Source: Anabaena sp. PCC 7108 (GTDB lineage: Bacteria; Cyanobacteriota; Cyanobacteriia; Cyanobacteriales; Nostocaceae). From it: a stretch of 64,000 nt of DNA. The translations under genes were made by a program, and so were the position numbers. Shown in pieces: positions 36,439-45,216 of this stretch. The stretch spans positions 2,801,403-2,865,402 of the forward strand of contig NZ_KB235896.1 in the NCBI RefSeq assembly GCF_000332135.1, given 5' to 3'. The notes beneath the pieces are model-generated. The model ran no database searches. It was not told the origin of the DNA and saw only the letters and a list, made by a program, of their open reading frames with translations. How positions within the stretch are numbered: the stretch's first letter is position 1; every line of letters starts with the position of its first letter.

Positions 36439-37101
36439 CTAAAAGTAGGAATTGAAGGTTATACAAGTAGCAGTTATTCCTACTGTTATTAGTGTAAAAC
36501 GTTCTTTTGGTCTGAGGGTGGAATCTATGGGTAATTGTCCGTTATAACCACGGGCGATCATGGCGCTGTAAACTCGTTCTGACCTTTCTAAAGTCCTGAG
36601 ATACAAAGCTCCAATCATCGCGGCACTAGCATAGCGTAGCCATCCCCCAGCACCATTTAAACCGCGTAATTGGGCGCTACGTTGCATTCGTGCTACTTCT
36701 GAGAGCAAAATTTCTAAGTATTGACCAGCCAAGAGTAAATTTTGCTTTAATGGGGCTGGCACGGGTAAGCCTTTGAGGGCGATACCGAAACTATGGGGCG
36801 GTAAAGTTAACAAAAAGCTATTCATGGTAATTAAACAAATTAGGGAACGCACGAGCAAAAAACTAGCTCGTTCCCATCCCAAAGGTAAAGCTACCAAAGA
36901 CAGAAAAATTAATTCTGTACCTAGTAACCCGCCTAATTTGCGAATAGGGACGCGTAATAGGAACATCCACAAAAGTGCGATCGCTCCATACACAACTAAA
37001 TTAGACCAGGCATAATGCTTTAATAAAGCTGCCCCAATCACGATTACTAGGGACAGTTGCAAGCGTAAAGGCAGGGAAATTTTCAGCGAAATTTTAAGCA
37101 T
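36439..37101 (-). CDS. cbiQ: Cobalt ECF transporter transmembrane subunit CbiQ
   Basis: 220 residues. The T-component has about five hydrophobic helices and the ATPase-coupling segment AQLRGL-type motif (RSAQLRGLNGAGG), a mark of ECF T-proteins; a second conserved ARG motif occurs in SAMIARGYNG. Its ATG overlaps the cbiM stop by 8 bp, so translation is probably coupled. It is part of the cobalt uptake system with cbiM and cbiO. Confidence 0.88.
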   Translation of the reverse strand: MLKISLKISLPLRLQLSLVIVIGAALLKHYAWSNLVVYGAIALLWMFLLRVPIRKLGGLLGTELIFLSLVALPLGWERASFLLVRSLICLITMNSFLLTLPPHSFGIALKGLPVPAPLKQNLLLAGQYLEILLSEVARMQRSAQLRGLNGAGGWLRYASAAMIGALYLRTLERSERVYSAMIARGYNGQLPIDSTLRPKERFTLITVGITATCITFNSYF

Positions 37102-38017
37102 TTTTTGGTTTCATGACTTTGGCAATTCCAAAAGCAACCCCAAAGCAAGCCGTTGCTCCCACCAATCCAGCGATACTAGTACCGATTTCTCCTAAACCTT
37201 TAATTTCATAATCAGCTAAGGGTGTGGGTGAAATTACTCGCACATTCTCAGCTAAGTTAATAAAGCCAATATTTTCTGCCACTTTTTCTAAACCATCCGG
37301 CCAAGCTGAGGCAAATAAGGACAACACACCAGCAACTAGAAATATGCTGACAATGGGAACCAACCACCCGCGAAACTTTTCTTCTTCTCCTGGTAATAAA
37401 TCTGGTCTGGCTGTGGCTAGGTAAGTCAAGACACCTCCTGTAATCAAACCTTCACCAATACCAATCAAAATATGTACACCTGTCATGGTGGGTAAAACTA
37501 TGTTGACTGGTGCTGTTCCAGAAAGGGCTAATTCAATCGCACAAGCAATAGCGGCTACTACGACACTAACACCGGCAGCAATACCAGCAGCTAGGGGTAA
37601 ACGTGCCTTGGAACCCCCAAATAGTCTTTGTAAGGTTTGGGTTAATATCCAACCTGTCCACACTCCCACTACAGCCATATTCAAAATATTTGCACCTAAA
37701 GCGGTAATGCCACCATCGGCAAATAGTACGGCTTGAATAATTAAAACTGTGGCAATACACAACATTCCTGCCCAAGGACAACCCAAAATGATTGCTGCTA
37801 AGGTTCCTCCTAACAGGTGTCCGCTGGTTCCCCCGGCGACGGGAAAATTAATCATTTGGGCGGCAAAGATAAACGCAGTAGTTAAACCTAGTATCGGAGC
37901 GCGACGAATTCCCAAACCTTCTTGCGATCGCCCAAAAGCAATAAACAAAGCTGCTGCACTCGCTAAACTAGTCGCTCCTGCCACTGGTGCAGAAATAAAT
38001 CCATCAGGTATATGCAT
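37094..38017 (-). CDS. cbiM: Cobalt ECF transporter substrate-binding subunit CbiM (with CbiN-like tail)
   Basis: 307 residues. The N-terminus MHIPDGF holds the metal-binding residues of CbiM/NikM S-components (N-terminal amine and His2). Hydrophobic helices follow, then a C-terminal part with WPDGLE and a last helix (a PDGLE domain, taking the place of CbiN). It is the first gene of the operon cbiM-cbiQ-cbiO. I looked upstream for a cobalamin riboswitch (a conserved GCCACTG box) and did not see one. Confidence 0.9.
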   Translation of the reverse strand: MHIPDGFISAPVAGATSLASAAALFIAFGRSQEGLGIRRAPILGLTTAFIFAAQMINFPVAGGTSGHLLGGTLAAIILGCPWAGMLCIATVLIIQAVLFADGGITALGANILNMAVVGVWTGWILTQTLQRLFGGSKARLPLAAGIAAGVSVVVAAIACAIELALSGTAPVNIVLPTMTGVHILIGIGEGLITGGVLTYLATARPDLLPGEEEKFRGWLVPIVSIFLVAGVLSLFASAWPDGLEKVAENIGFINLAENVRVISPTPLADYEIKGLGEIGTSIAGLVGATACFGVAFGIAKVMKPKNA

Positions 38018-38453
38018 ATTCTGGCTTTTATTTTCCTGTTTTTTTCACACTAATGCCAGCAATATAATTACGGCATCAATTTAATAACAAACTATAAATT
38101 TCCTTTTTTTACAATGCCATATTGGGGGATTTTTAGCGGCTACTTAGGAAAGATTTATAATAATAAATACGTTTAATATTATACTTATTTTTTATAAAAT
38201 TAATTTTTGTCAATTTATTTTACTTGAATATTTATCAAAATTTAAAAAACAATTTAAAATTCAAAATCCAAAATTCCAAATTCAAAACCCAAAGACACAA
38301 AAAACTCTGGCGTTGCATAATTGCGGGATGATTTGAGAATCTGCATCAATATATAATCACCGCGTCACCGCGTCTCCTTCCGCGTCAGCCTCAATCATCC
38401 TCTTATTCAGCAACGCCAAAACTCTTTGCGCCTCTGCATGAGACTATTTCAAA
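38018..38453. other. Intergenic region between acs and cbiM
   Basis: 436 bp. It is AT-rich near cbiM (promoter region) and repeat-like near the acs stop codon (a CTCTTTGCGCCTCTGCATGAG copy at about 38421-38441). No gene or riboswitch recognised. Confidence 0.5.
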
Positions 38454-40424
38454 CTATGCACCTTCCCGCAACTTATCTAAAACACTGCGGTCTTCCAAAG
38501 TAGAAGTATCACCAGACACCTCTTGACCAGCGGCTAAATTCCGCAATAACCGCCGCATAATTTTCCCGGAACGGGTTTTAGGTAAAGCATCAGTAAACCT
38601 GATTTCACCAGGACGGGCGATCGCACCAATTTCACTCACAACGTGCTTTTTCAGTTCCTTACTCAGTTCTTCACTGGCTTGATAAGTCCCCTCTAAAGTC
38701 ACAAAAGCTACAACTTCCTCACCTTTCAAATCATCGGGTTTACCCACCACAGCAGCTTCAGCAACCGCAGGATGAGACACCAACGCAGATTCTACTTCCA
38801 TCGTTCCTAAACGGTGTCCAGAAACATTGAGGACATCATCAACACGCCCCATAACCCAAAAATAGCCGTCTTCATCCTTTCTTGCACCATCGCCGGCAAA
38901 ATAAGTATATTTACTATCTTTGGGCGGAATATGTTCCCAGTAAGTGCGGCGGAAGCGCTCAGGATCACCGTACACAGTCCGCATCATTCCCGGCCAAGGA
39001 TAACGAATTGCTAAATAACCACCTTCGTTATCAGGGACAGAATTACCGTCTAAATCCACCACATCCGCAATAATACCGGGGAAGGGGAGAGTGGCTGAAC
39101 CTGGTTTAGTGGGAATTGCCCCAGGTAAAGGTGTAATCATAATCCCACCTGTTTCCGTTTGCCACCAAGTATCTACAATCGGACAGCGTTCACCACCAAT
39201 GATTTTGTGATACCACATCCAAGCTTCGGGGTTAATGGGTTCACCTACAGTTCCCAGTAGTCGCAGAGAAGAAAGATTCCGCGCTTTGGGTAAATGTTCA
39301 CCCATTTTAATAAATGTCCGAATTGCCGTCGGTGCAGTATAAAAAATATTGACACCATGCTTTTCAATAATATCCCAAGTACACCCAGGATTAGAAGCAC
39401 GGGGCGCACCTTCATACATGAGAGTTGTTGCACCATTGGAGAGGGGTCCATAGACAATATAACTATGTCCAGTAATCCAACCTACATCAGCAGTACACCA
39501 ATATACATCTGTGTCTTGTAAATCAAAAATCCATTTGGTGGTGATATGACTGTATAAGTTATAACCGCCTGTAGTATGAACAACTCCCTTAGGTTTGCCG
39601 GTACTACCGGAAGTGTAGAGAACAAACAGCATATCCTCGCTGTCCATTGGTTCTGCGGGACAATCAGCAGAAACGCCTTTTTGTAAATCATGCCACCAAT
39701 GGTCGCGTCCTGCTGTCATGTGCGTTGTTTGATTTGTGCGTTTGACAACTAGCACATCTGTAATGCTGGGAACGGCATTATTTTCTAAAGCTTTATCTAC
39801 CTGTTCTTTGAGGGGGACAATTGCATCTTTGCGCCAACCACCATCAGCTGTTATGACTAGTTTAGCCTCAGCATCATTCAAGCGATCGCGCAAAGCTTCG
39901 GCACTAAATCCCCCAAAAACTACGCTGTGTGGTGCGCCAATTCTGGCACAGGCTAACATAGCAATCGCCGCTTCAGGAATCATTGGCATATAGATACCAA
40001 TGCGATCGCCTTTTTTCGCTCCCAACTGCTTTAGCACATTGGCAAATTGACAAACTTCCCGATGTAGTTGAGCATAAGTAAGAGTACGAGAATCTCCGGG
40101 TTCTCCTTCCCAAATCAAGGCAGCTTTATTTTTGCGCCAAGTTGTAAGATGTCTGTCAAGACAATTGTAAGAAATATTAATTTTACCGTTGACAAACCAC
40201 TTAGCAAAAGGTGGTTGCCAATCTAGTACAGTGTCCCATTTTTGAAACCAGTGCAACTCAGTTGCTGCTAATTCTGCCCAGAATTGTTGAGGATCAGCTT
40301 TAGCTTGATTATATATCAGCTGATAGTCTTCTAAGCTTTTGATATGGGCTTTTTGCGAAAATTCACTCTGAGGATGGAAGAGGCGCTTTTCTTGTAAGAT
40401 GGATTCTATAGTCGGTTGAGACAT
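38454..40424 (-). CDS. acs: Acetyl-CoA synthetase
   Basis: 656 residues, the normal length. It activates acetate to acetyl-CoA through acetyl-AMP. Motifs: [12 protein letters not shown] (P-loop), TWWQTETGG (adenylate binding), [14 protein letters not shown], and the C-terminal [11 protein letters not shown], whose Lys is the acetylation control site. It is complete, single and separate from the ECF operon. A 9-bp inverted repeat about 175 bp upstream may be regulatory. Confidence 0.95.
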   Translation of the reverse strand: MSQPTIESILQEKRLFHPQSEFSQKAHIKSLEDYQLIYNQAKADPQQFWAELAATELHWFQKWDTVLDWQPPFAKWFVNGKINISYNCLDRHLTTWRKNKAALIWEGEPGDSRTLTYAQLHREVCQFANVLKQLGAKKGDRIGIYMPMIPEAAIAMLACARIGAPHSVVFGGFSAEALRDRLNDAEAKLVITADGGWRKDAIVPLKEQVDKALENNAVPSITDVLVVKRTNQTTHMTAGRDHWWHDLQKGVSADCPAEPMDSEDMLFVLYTSGSTGKPKGVVHTTGGYNLYSHITTKWIFDLQDTDVYWCTADVGWITGHSYIVYGPLSNGATTLMYEGAPRASNPGCTWDIIEKHGVNIFYTAPTAIRTFIKMGEHLPKARNLSSLRLLGTVGEPINPEAWMWYHKIIGGERCPIVDTWWQTETGGIMITPLPGAIPTKPGSATLPFPGIIADVVDLDGNSVPDNEGGYLAIRYPWPGMMRTVYGDPERFRRTYWEHIPPKDSKYTYFAGDGARKDEDGYFWVMGRVDDVLNVSGHRLGTMEVESALVSHPAVAEAAVVGKPDDLKGEEVVAFVTLEGTYQASEELSKELKKHVVSEIGAIARPGEIRFTDALPKTRSGKIMRRLLRNLAAGQEVSGDTSTLEDRSVLDKLREGA

Positions 40425-40885
40425 GGTAATGTATGCAAACGATATTGTGACTGAAAACTATTTTTAACGGAGTTGTGTCAAATAGTGTTGATATTTTCGT
40501 TAAGCTGGGTAAAAGTCTCCAAGTTACTCAGATTACACTAACCGCTATTAAGCCAGGATATGCAGTTGACGGCAAGTTAAAGCTGAAAAAAATATTAAGT
40601 GTAATTTAGAAAATTCCAAATTACACCTCTTGCCCCTTGCAAAAAGGTAAGATAACAGTGTATTGCTAAGTTAATAGGTATTTTACATCTATTGACTGGG
40701 TTGAAACCTGTAGTCTAAGGGAATAAAACTTCGTCAATAAAAATACTTTGGATAGATTGTTGTAAATGGCATCCTTTTTTTAAACCAAATTTAAACCAAA
40801 ATTTAATCAATCATGATTGAGAACATCCGCAGAAAAGGTATAAATTCTTAACAAAATCGTTAGTTACTCAAAAGCAGGGCGTAGT
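40425..40885. other. Divergent intergenic region, no gene
   Basis: 461 bp between acs (minus) and the nuclease-like gene (plus). It contains the inverted repeat at 40599-40626 and otherwise AT-rich sequence with no coding frame. Promoters for both sides are presumed here. Confidence 0.5.
40599..40626. promoter_or_regulatory. 9-bp inverted repeat upstream of acs
   Basis: GTGTAATTT (40599-40607) and AAATTACAC (40618-40626) form a perfect inverted repeat with a 10-bp spacer. It may be an operator for acs or the divergent gene, or just a hairpin. No known regulator consensus was matched. Confidence 0.35.
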
Positions 40886-41578
40886 TTGCAAGCAAAAGAA
40901 ATAAAGGATAAACTAAAATCACTGACCGAGCAAGCCTCTTTGATAGATCCTCAATTAGCGAAAAGACTAAATGAGATCAATCGTTGGGTTAGATTTACTC
41001 GTCCTGGTTCTTTGACTGCTAAACCATTTGTTCTGGCCTTTCTCCTAGAAGTAATTACGGATTCTAAAATTTGGCTAATCATTCAATCTTTACCTTCAGA
41101 AGCAGCACGGAAAGCAAAATTCGATCAAATGACACCAAATGAGAGGTACTGGTATAGTTACCTTTTCCCTAGGTGGATAAACTCAACTGATTCCAAATTT
41201 TATATTTGGAAGAAAAAAATTATGTCGGGAGAGTTTAATCAGTTTGATGGTGATATTATTAAGTTAATAGCTCAAGATGTAGTTCGTCGGGAAGGGAGCT
41301 TTTGGCAGCGTTATATTGCCGACCTTTCTATGGCAACAGACTTAATCATCAGTAATCATCAACAAAAACCACTTTGTATTCAAGTTACCAGTGTTAGCGA
41401 AGAATTTCATCGCCAAAAGTATGAGAAGTGGCAAAATTCACTGCAATTGTGGGAAATAGAGAGAGGATTGTTCCTAAGTTACAATCCCGGAGAAAGTAAC
41501 TTTATCAATCAGTTAGTAAATGTGGCGCTGTATAACAGTGATCATCTGTCGGAAGGAAAGTATATCAATTTTTCCTGA
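40886..41578 (+). CDS. Hypothetical protein, possibly nuclease-like, in a two-gene cassette
   Basis: 230 residues, TTG start at 40886 (no in-frame ATG in the open region upstream). I do not recognise a named family. The C-terminal half has an alternating hydrophobic strand TDLIIS followed by PLCIQVTSVS and a helix EKWQNSLQLWEI. That spacing recalls the PD-(D/E)xK nuclease core, with QVT in place of ExK, so catalytic activity is doubtful. It is 70 bp from the small acidic protein at 41649 on the same strand. The pair has the look of a toxin-antitoxin or defence cassette, but that is inference. Confidence 0.6.
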   Translation: MQAKEIKDKLKSLTEQASLIDPQLAKRLNEINRWVRFTRPGSLTAKPFVLAFLLEVITDSKIWLIIQSLPSEAARKAKFDQMTPNERYWYSYLFPRWINSTDSKFYIWKKKIMSGEFNQFDGDIIKLIAQDVVRREGSFWQRYIADLSMATDLIISNHQQKPLCIQVTSVSEEFHRQKYEKWQNSLQLWEIERGLFLSYNPGESNFINQLVNVALYNSDHLSEGKYINFS

Positions 41579-41648
41579 AGTCAAATTTTTGCTCTCTGTC
41601 TAATATTTGTGTCCTAGCCTACATCGTTACCTGCTCAAGACAGCATTT

Positions 41649-42068
41649 ATGATTAACCAACAAGAAATGAACAGCATTACTCAAGTGGATGAATTTGCTG
41701 AGATTTTAGCAGCGGCTCGGAGAATGCAGCAAGATTGGCTAGAACATGGTTTAAATTTTGTCCATCTTTATGTTGAAGATGTAGAGGGAGATTGGTTAGA
41801 AACTTGGGGAGATGATGAAATATCTAATTCTTTATTCGATTCTATTAAGGAATTTCTAGTAAGTAATGATGATGTAGCCCTGAAGATTAGATATTGTTTA
41901 GGAGACAAACCACTGTTTGATTTAGCAGTAAATTTAGAAGAATGTCTGAGGATTTCTAGAGAAGATGAAAAAGCATCTGCTGTGAGAGATATTTTAGCTG
42001 CTTATCTTGATATTTATGATCCCAATTTACTTGATTTAGCAAATAATTTGCTAGATAAGTTGTTGTAA
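41649..42068 (+). CDS. Small acidic protein, partner of the preceding gene
   Basis: 139 residues from the ATG at 41649; an in-frame GTG at 41607 is possible but its extra sequence is not conserved-looking. Rich in Asp/Glu and Leu, predicted all-helical, with no membrane segment. Acidic small partners next to a larger basic protein are typical of immunity or antitoxin proteins, so a protective role is inferred. No family recognised. Confidence 0.6.
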   Translation: MINQQEMNSITQVDEFAEILAAARRMQQDWLEHGLNFVHLYVEDVEGDWLETWGDDEISNSLFDSIKEFLVSNDDVALKIRYCLGDKPLFDLAVNLEECLRISREDEKASAVRDILAAYLDIYDPNLLDLANNLLDKLL

Positions 42069-42308
42069 TATTGCAGCCAAATGCAAGAGTCAGGAGTCAG
42101 AATAAATTTTACCTCTGCTATCCTGACGTATGATGCAATACAGCAGATTGTAGGGTACAAAATTTAAGAACAAAGCCATATAAAAAAAGTTTCAACCCTG
42201 TTTCCTGTTGTAATTTTTTCATAAATCAAAGCGGATTCCCATAGCAGATGACAGTCTAAAAAGTCTTTTAGTGTCCTAATCGCCCTGTCTGTTGCTATAT
42301 ATAAAAAA
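42069..42308. other. Short intergenic with repeat debris
   Basis: No gene. It contains a stretch (ATCGCCCTGTCTGTTGCTATAT) resembling a motif near 47777-47802 (TAACTGCC..CATTGCTATAT), perhaps a dispersed repeat. Confidence 0.4.
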
Positions 42309-42339
42309 AGACTTGGAGTTTTTTGAAAATTCCAAGTCT
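42309..42339 (-). terminator. Strong terminator of pdhC
   Basis: AGACTTGGA (42309-42317) pairs with TCCAAGTCT (42331-42339). On the minus strand the hairpin is followed by a run of seven T. It lies 34 bp after the pdhC stop codon and can also serve plus-strand transcripts arriving from the cassette. Confidence 0.85.
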
Positions 42340-42373
42340 GAAATTAAGATTTATTGATTTCTAAAGTTTTCGC

Positions 42374-43672
42374 TTAAAGTGTCAAAGATTGAGGATTAGT
42401 TTCAATCAAATTAGCTAAATCTTTCAAGAATGCTGCTGCATTAGCGCCGTAAATAATCCGGTGATCACAGGTAATATTAACTTTCATTTGTTGACGAACA
42501 CCAAACAAACCATCAGCAGTGGCGATCACTTGCGGACGAGAGGCGGCGATCGCTAAAATTGAACCTTGTCCAGGTGGCAAAATTGCATCAAATGTATCTA
42601 CACCAAACATTCCCAAATTAGACAGTGTGAAAGTGCCACTGTTGTATTCATCTGGTTGTAGTTGTTTAGCTCTAGCCTTATCCACCAAAGATTTCCAATT
42701 GCGAGATAGAGAATAAATATCTACTGCATCTGCTTTTTGCAATACTGGTGTAATCAATCCACCATCATCCATTGCTACTGCTACAGCAACATTGATATGA
42801 GGATGATAAACAATTCCTTGGTCGGAATAGCTGGCATTTAATAAAGGGTGTTTTTGTAATGTCACCGCTACAGCTTTTGCTAATAGCGCTGTCATTGTCA
42901 CTCCTTTAGATTTAATTTGCTTATAAAGTTTGTCTAGTCCATCAGTAGTAATTGTGTAACTGACATGGAATGTAGGTACAGACAAGCTTGTTACCATATT
43001 CCGTACTACTGCATTTTGTAGCGTAGTTAATGGTACTACCTGACCAGGAATAGCACTGCTAACAACTGGGGCGGCTGCGGGTGTTAGTTTAGCAGGTGCT
43101 TGGGCTGTGGTGGTGATAACAGGTTGAGTGGGAGTAATAGCAGGGGTAGTAGGTTGCTTAACTTTACCAACGGAGGTTTCTACATCTTCGGCGACAATCC
43201 GACCGTAAGGACCACTACCTTTCAGGCTATTTAAATCAACCCGGAGTTCTTTTGCTAACTTACGAGCGCGAGGTGAAGCTACTAGCCGATCTTCTCGATG
43301 GTTGGAGCCATTTTGAGAGGCTGTAGCAGGTGTAGCTACTGTTGCAGCTGCGGCCACGGGTATGGGTGCGGGTGTTTCAGCCACAGCACTTCCTCCACCA
43401 GCCATAGCTTTGGCAGTTTCGATTTCTGCTTCTGTTTCAGCAACGTAAGCGATAGCCGCGCCAATGGAGGCGCTTTCACCAGCGGGGACGATAATATGGG
43501 CAAGAAATCCTTCATAGAAAGATTCCACATCCATATCAGCCTTATCTGACTCGACAACCACCACTGTTTCGCCTTTTTCCACTTTATCCCCCGGCGATTT
43601 TACCCAAGAAACGATTTTCCCCTCTGTCATGGTGGAACTCAGCGCCGGCATAAATACTTCATGAATGCTCAT
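42374..43672 (-). CDS. pdhC: Pyruvate dehydrogenase E2 (dihydrolipoamide acetyltransferase)
   Basis: 432 residues. Domains: an N-terminal lipoyl domain with the lipoyl Lys in VESDKADMDVES (near 44); a long Ala/Pro/Thr-rich linker; a peripheral subunit-binding domain (DRLVASPRARKLAKEL); a second linker; and the catalytic acetyltransferase domain ending in DHRIIYGANAAAF, where the His is catalytic. It transfers acetyl groups to CoA in the pyruvate dehydrogenase complex. It is lipoylated by the LipA pathway. No E1 or E3 gene is nearby. Confidence 0.93.
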   Translation of the reverse strand: MSIHEVFMPALSSTMTEGKIVSWVKSPGDKVEKGETVVVVESDKADMDVESFYEGFLAHIIVPAGESASIGAAIAYVAETEAEIETAKAMAGGGSAVAETPAPIPVAAAATVATPATASQNGSNHREDRLVASPRARKLAKELRVDLNSLKGSGPYGRIVAEDVETSVGKVKQPTTPAITPTQPVITTTAQAPAKLTPAAAPVVSSAIPGQVVPLTTLQNAVVRNMVTSLSVPTFHVSYTITTDGLDKLYKQIKSKGVTMTALLAKAVAVTLQKHPLLNASYSDQGIVYHPHINVAVAVAMDDGGLITPVLQKADAVDIYSLSRNWKSLVDKARAKQLQPDEYNSGTFTLSNLGMFGVDTFDAILPPGQGSILAIAASRPQVIATADGLFGVRQQMKVNITCDHRIIYGANAAAFLKDLANLIETNPQSLTL

Positions 43673-44067
43673 AATGGTGGTTTCAGAATCAATAATTTTA
43701 TGGACTTTAACAGCTGTTGCCAGATCGAATTGTATCTTGGCACGAGAATTTTAGGTGATGAAAGGGTCTGAGAATTGAGGACAAATCAAGTCAAAAGTCA
43801 CAAGAGAAGATAATTTTCTCTTCTAGCTGAGGAACTGCTACCTCTAATTGGAACCTAACGGGTTGGGTGATGTCTATATACATAGCAATTATTGGTAGTT
43901 AGTCAAGAGGAACTAAAATTATTGCTATATATCTATGTATCTCTGTTCCTCACCGCTAGGAAGATACATAGAAAATCTGCTTATTAGCAGTGGTTGGGGG
44001 TGAGAGCAAAATCTAGAATTCAAAATGGTCGTTAACCTGTTTGAAATTGCCCTTTAATACTATTACT
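43673..44067. other. Divergent intergenic region, no gene
   Basis: 395 bp between pdhC and the hypothetical gene at 44068. It contains an imperfect inverted sequence around 43874-43930 (ATAGCAATTATT versus AATTATTGCTAT) and no coding frame. Promoters for both sides are expected here. Confidence 0.4.
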
Positions 44068-44592
44068 ATGTCGGCAAAGTTCAAATTGTTTTTAATTTTG
44101 ACACTCAGCATATTTGCCGCTGCTGCTGGGGTTTATGTAATTCAGCATCAGCCAGCTGCATTGATCAATGTAACTGCCAATGAGCAACAGCAACAACTAG
44201 CTGTAGAAAAACAATCCTCAGAATTTCTGGCTTACCCTGAGCGTTCTCATTATAAAATCATACCTTTAGAAAGTATCAACTCTACTCTCCAAGGTAGTGA
44301 TCCTGCGGCTCTGGCTTTAAATGCTCTGGATGAAGTGGCATCAGGGGCTAAAATACGTAAAGTCGAGGTTGCTTATCCTCAACCTAATCAAGCATTAGTG
44401 ACAATTACACAAGTCAAGCCGACTAAAGATAATTCTGTGCGTGCGATTAGATACCGGATGGAAATGAGTCGCTTTGGGCGATCGCTGTTAGTGAGTTCTC
44501 CGCCAATATGGGAGATTATCTGGGTTGGTTCCCAGGTGCAATGTTTCTCTAGTAGTCAAGACAAGACTAAATTCACAAACTCCTGTCGTTAG
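44068..44592 (+). CDS. Hypothetical exported/anchored protein
   Basis: About 174 residues from the ATG at 44068 (a TTG at 44041 is in frame but less likely). An N-terminal hydrophobic helix (FLILTLSIFAAAAGVYVI) serves as a signal anchor, followed by a Gln-rich stretch and a globular domain of about 110 residues containing AALALNALDE and RYRMEMSRFG. Proteins of this type are frequent in cyanobacteria, but no function is assigned. Two Cys near the C-terminus may form a disulfide. Confidence 0.7.
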   Translation: MSAKFKLFLILTLSIFAAAAGVYVIQHQPAALINVTANEQQQQLAVEKQSSEFLAYPERSHYKIIPLESINSTLQGSDPAALALNALDEVASGAKIRKVEVAYPQPNQALVTITQVKPTKDNSVRAIRYRMEMSRFGRSLLVSSPPIWEIIWVGSQVQCFSSSQDKTKFTNSCR

Positions 44593-44701
44593 TCATTGCT
44601 CAATGATCAGTTACTTACAGAAGATGTTAGGTTGCAGGAGGGACAAAATGTCAAGAGACTTTCAAACCTGTTCCCTATGGCTTGCTGTATGACTAAAGAC
44701 C

Positions 44702-44722
44702 AATGACTAATGACTAATGACT
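44702..44722. repeat. Three AATGACT heptamers
   Basis: Tandem heptamers lie directly before the stop region of the YlqD-like gene (44728). This is another STRR unit type, close to the 3' end of a gene. Confidence 0.7.
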
Positions 44723-44727
44723 ACATT

Positions 44728-45177
44728 TTAGATATCGCCGCGAATTTCTTCGACAACGCCATCACGGAGAACCACTTCAACTTGCATTTTGCTAATTAAG
44801 TTATCACCCGGTTCTACCTTAAAAAAGCCTTCCATTTGGAATTGGTTGACTTCTTGATCTAACTCCAGAAACTGTACCTGTTGAAGATTTTGTAGTAACT
44901 GATTTTTCTGCTCTAGCAGTTCACTTTTCTTTTGATTGATCTGAAGTTGAATATTGTCAATTTGTTGGAGGGTCTGGGGTCCTGGTGGTTGCAAACTTTG
45001 CTTTTGAATTGCAGCAACTGCTCTTTGTCCTTCAACATCTAGTTGTTGTAGCTGCTGATCAAGTTGATTAATCTGAGCCTGTAGCTGCTGTTGTACTTCC
45101 TCTTTCCAGAGAGGAGTGACGATAACTTTCACATTAACGCCACGTTTTAAAAGCAATTGCGGGTTGGAGACATCCAT
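44728..45177 (-). CDS. YlqD-family coiled-coil protein
   Basis: 149 residues from the ATG at 45177 (TTG at 45210 would add 11). The N-terminal strand VNVKVIVTPLWKEE, a long Gln/Leu-rich coiled coil, and a C-terminal beta part (VEPGDNLISKMQVEVVLRDG) match the YlqD family (DUF2869), of unknown function. It follows the acyl ligase gene closely on the same strand (39 bp from stop to ATG), so the two are likely co-transcribed. Confidence 0.75.
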   Translation of the reverse strand: MDVSNPQLLLKRGVNVKVIVTPLWKEEVQQQLQAQINQLDQQLQQLDVEGQRAVAAIQKQSLQPPGPQTLQQIDNIQLQINQKKSELLEQKNQLLQNLQQVQFLELDQEVNQFQMEGFFKVEPGDNLISKMQVEVVLRDGVVEEIRGDI

Positions 45178-45216
45178 AAAAATTTCACGTTCACGCTTAC
45201 TAGTTTGCAAATGGAA

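Noticed and set aside
38018-38453. Possible cobalamin riboswitch upstream of cbiM
   Set aside because: The conserved box sequences of the B12 element were not found on the minus strand. Only AT-rich and repeat sequence is present.
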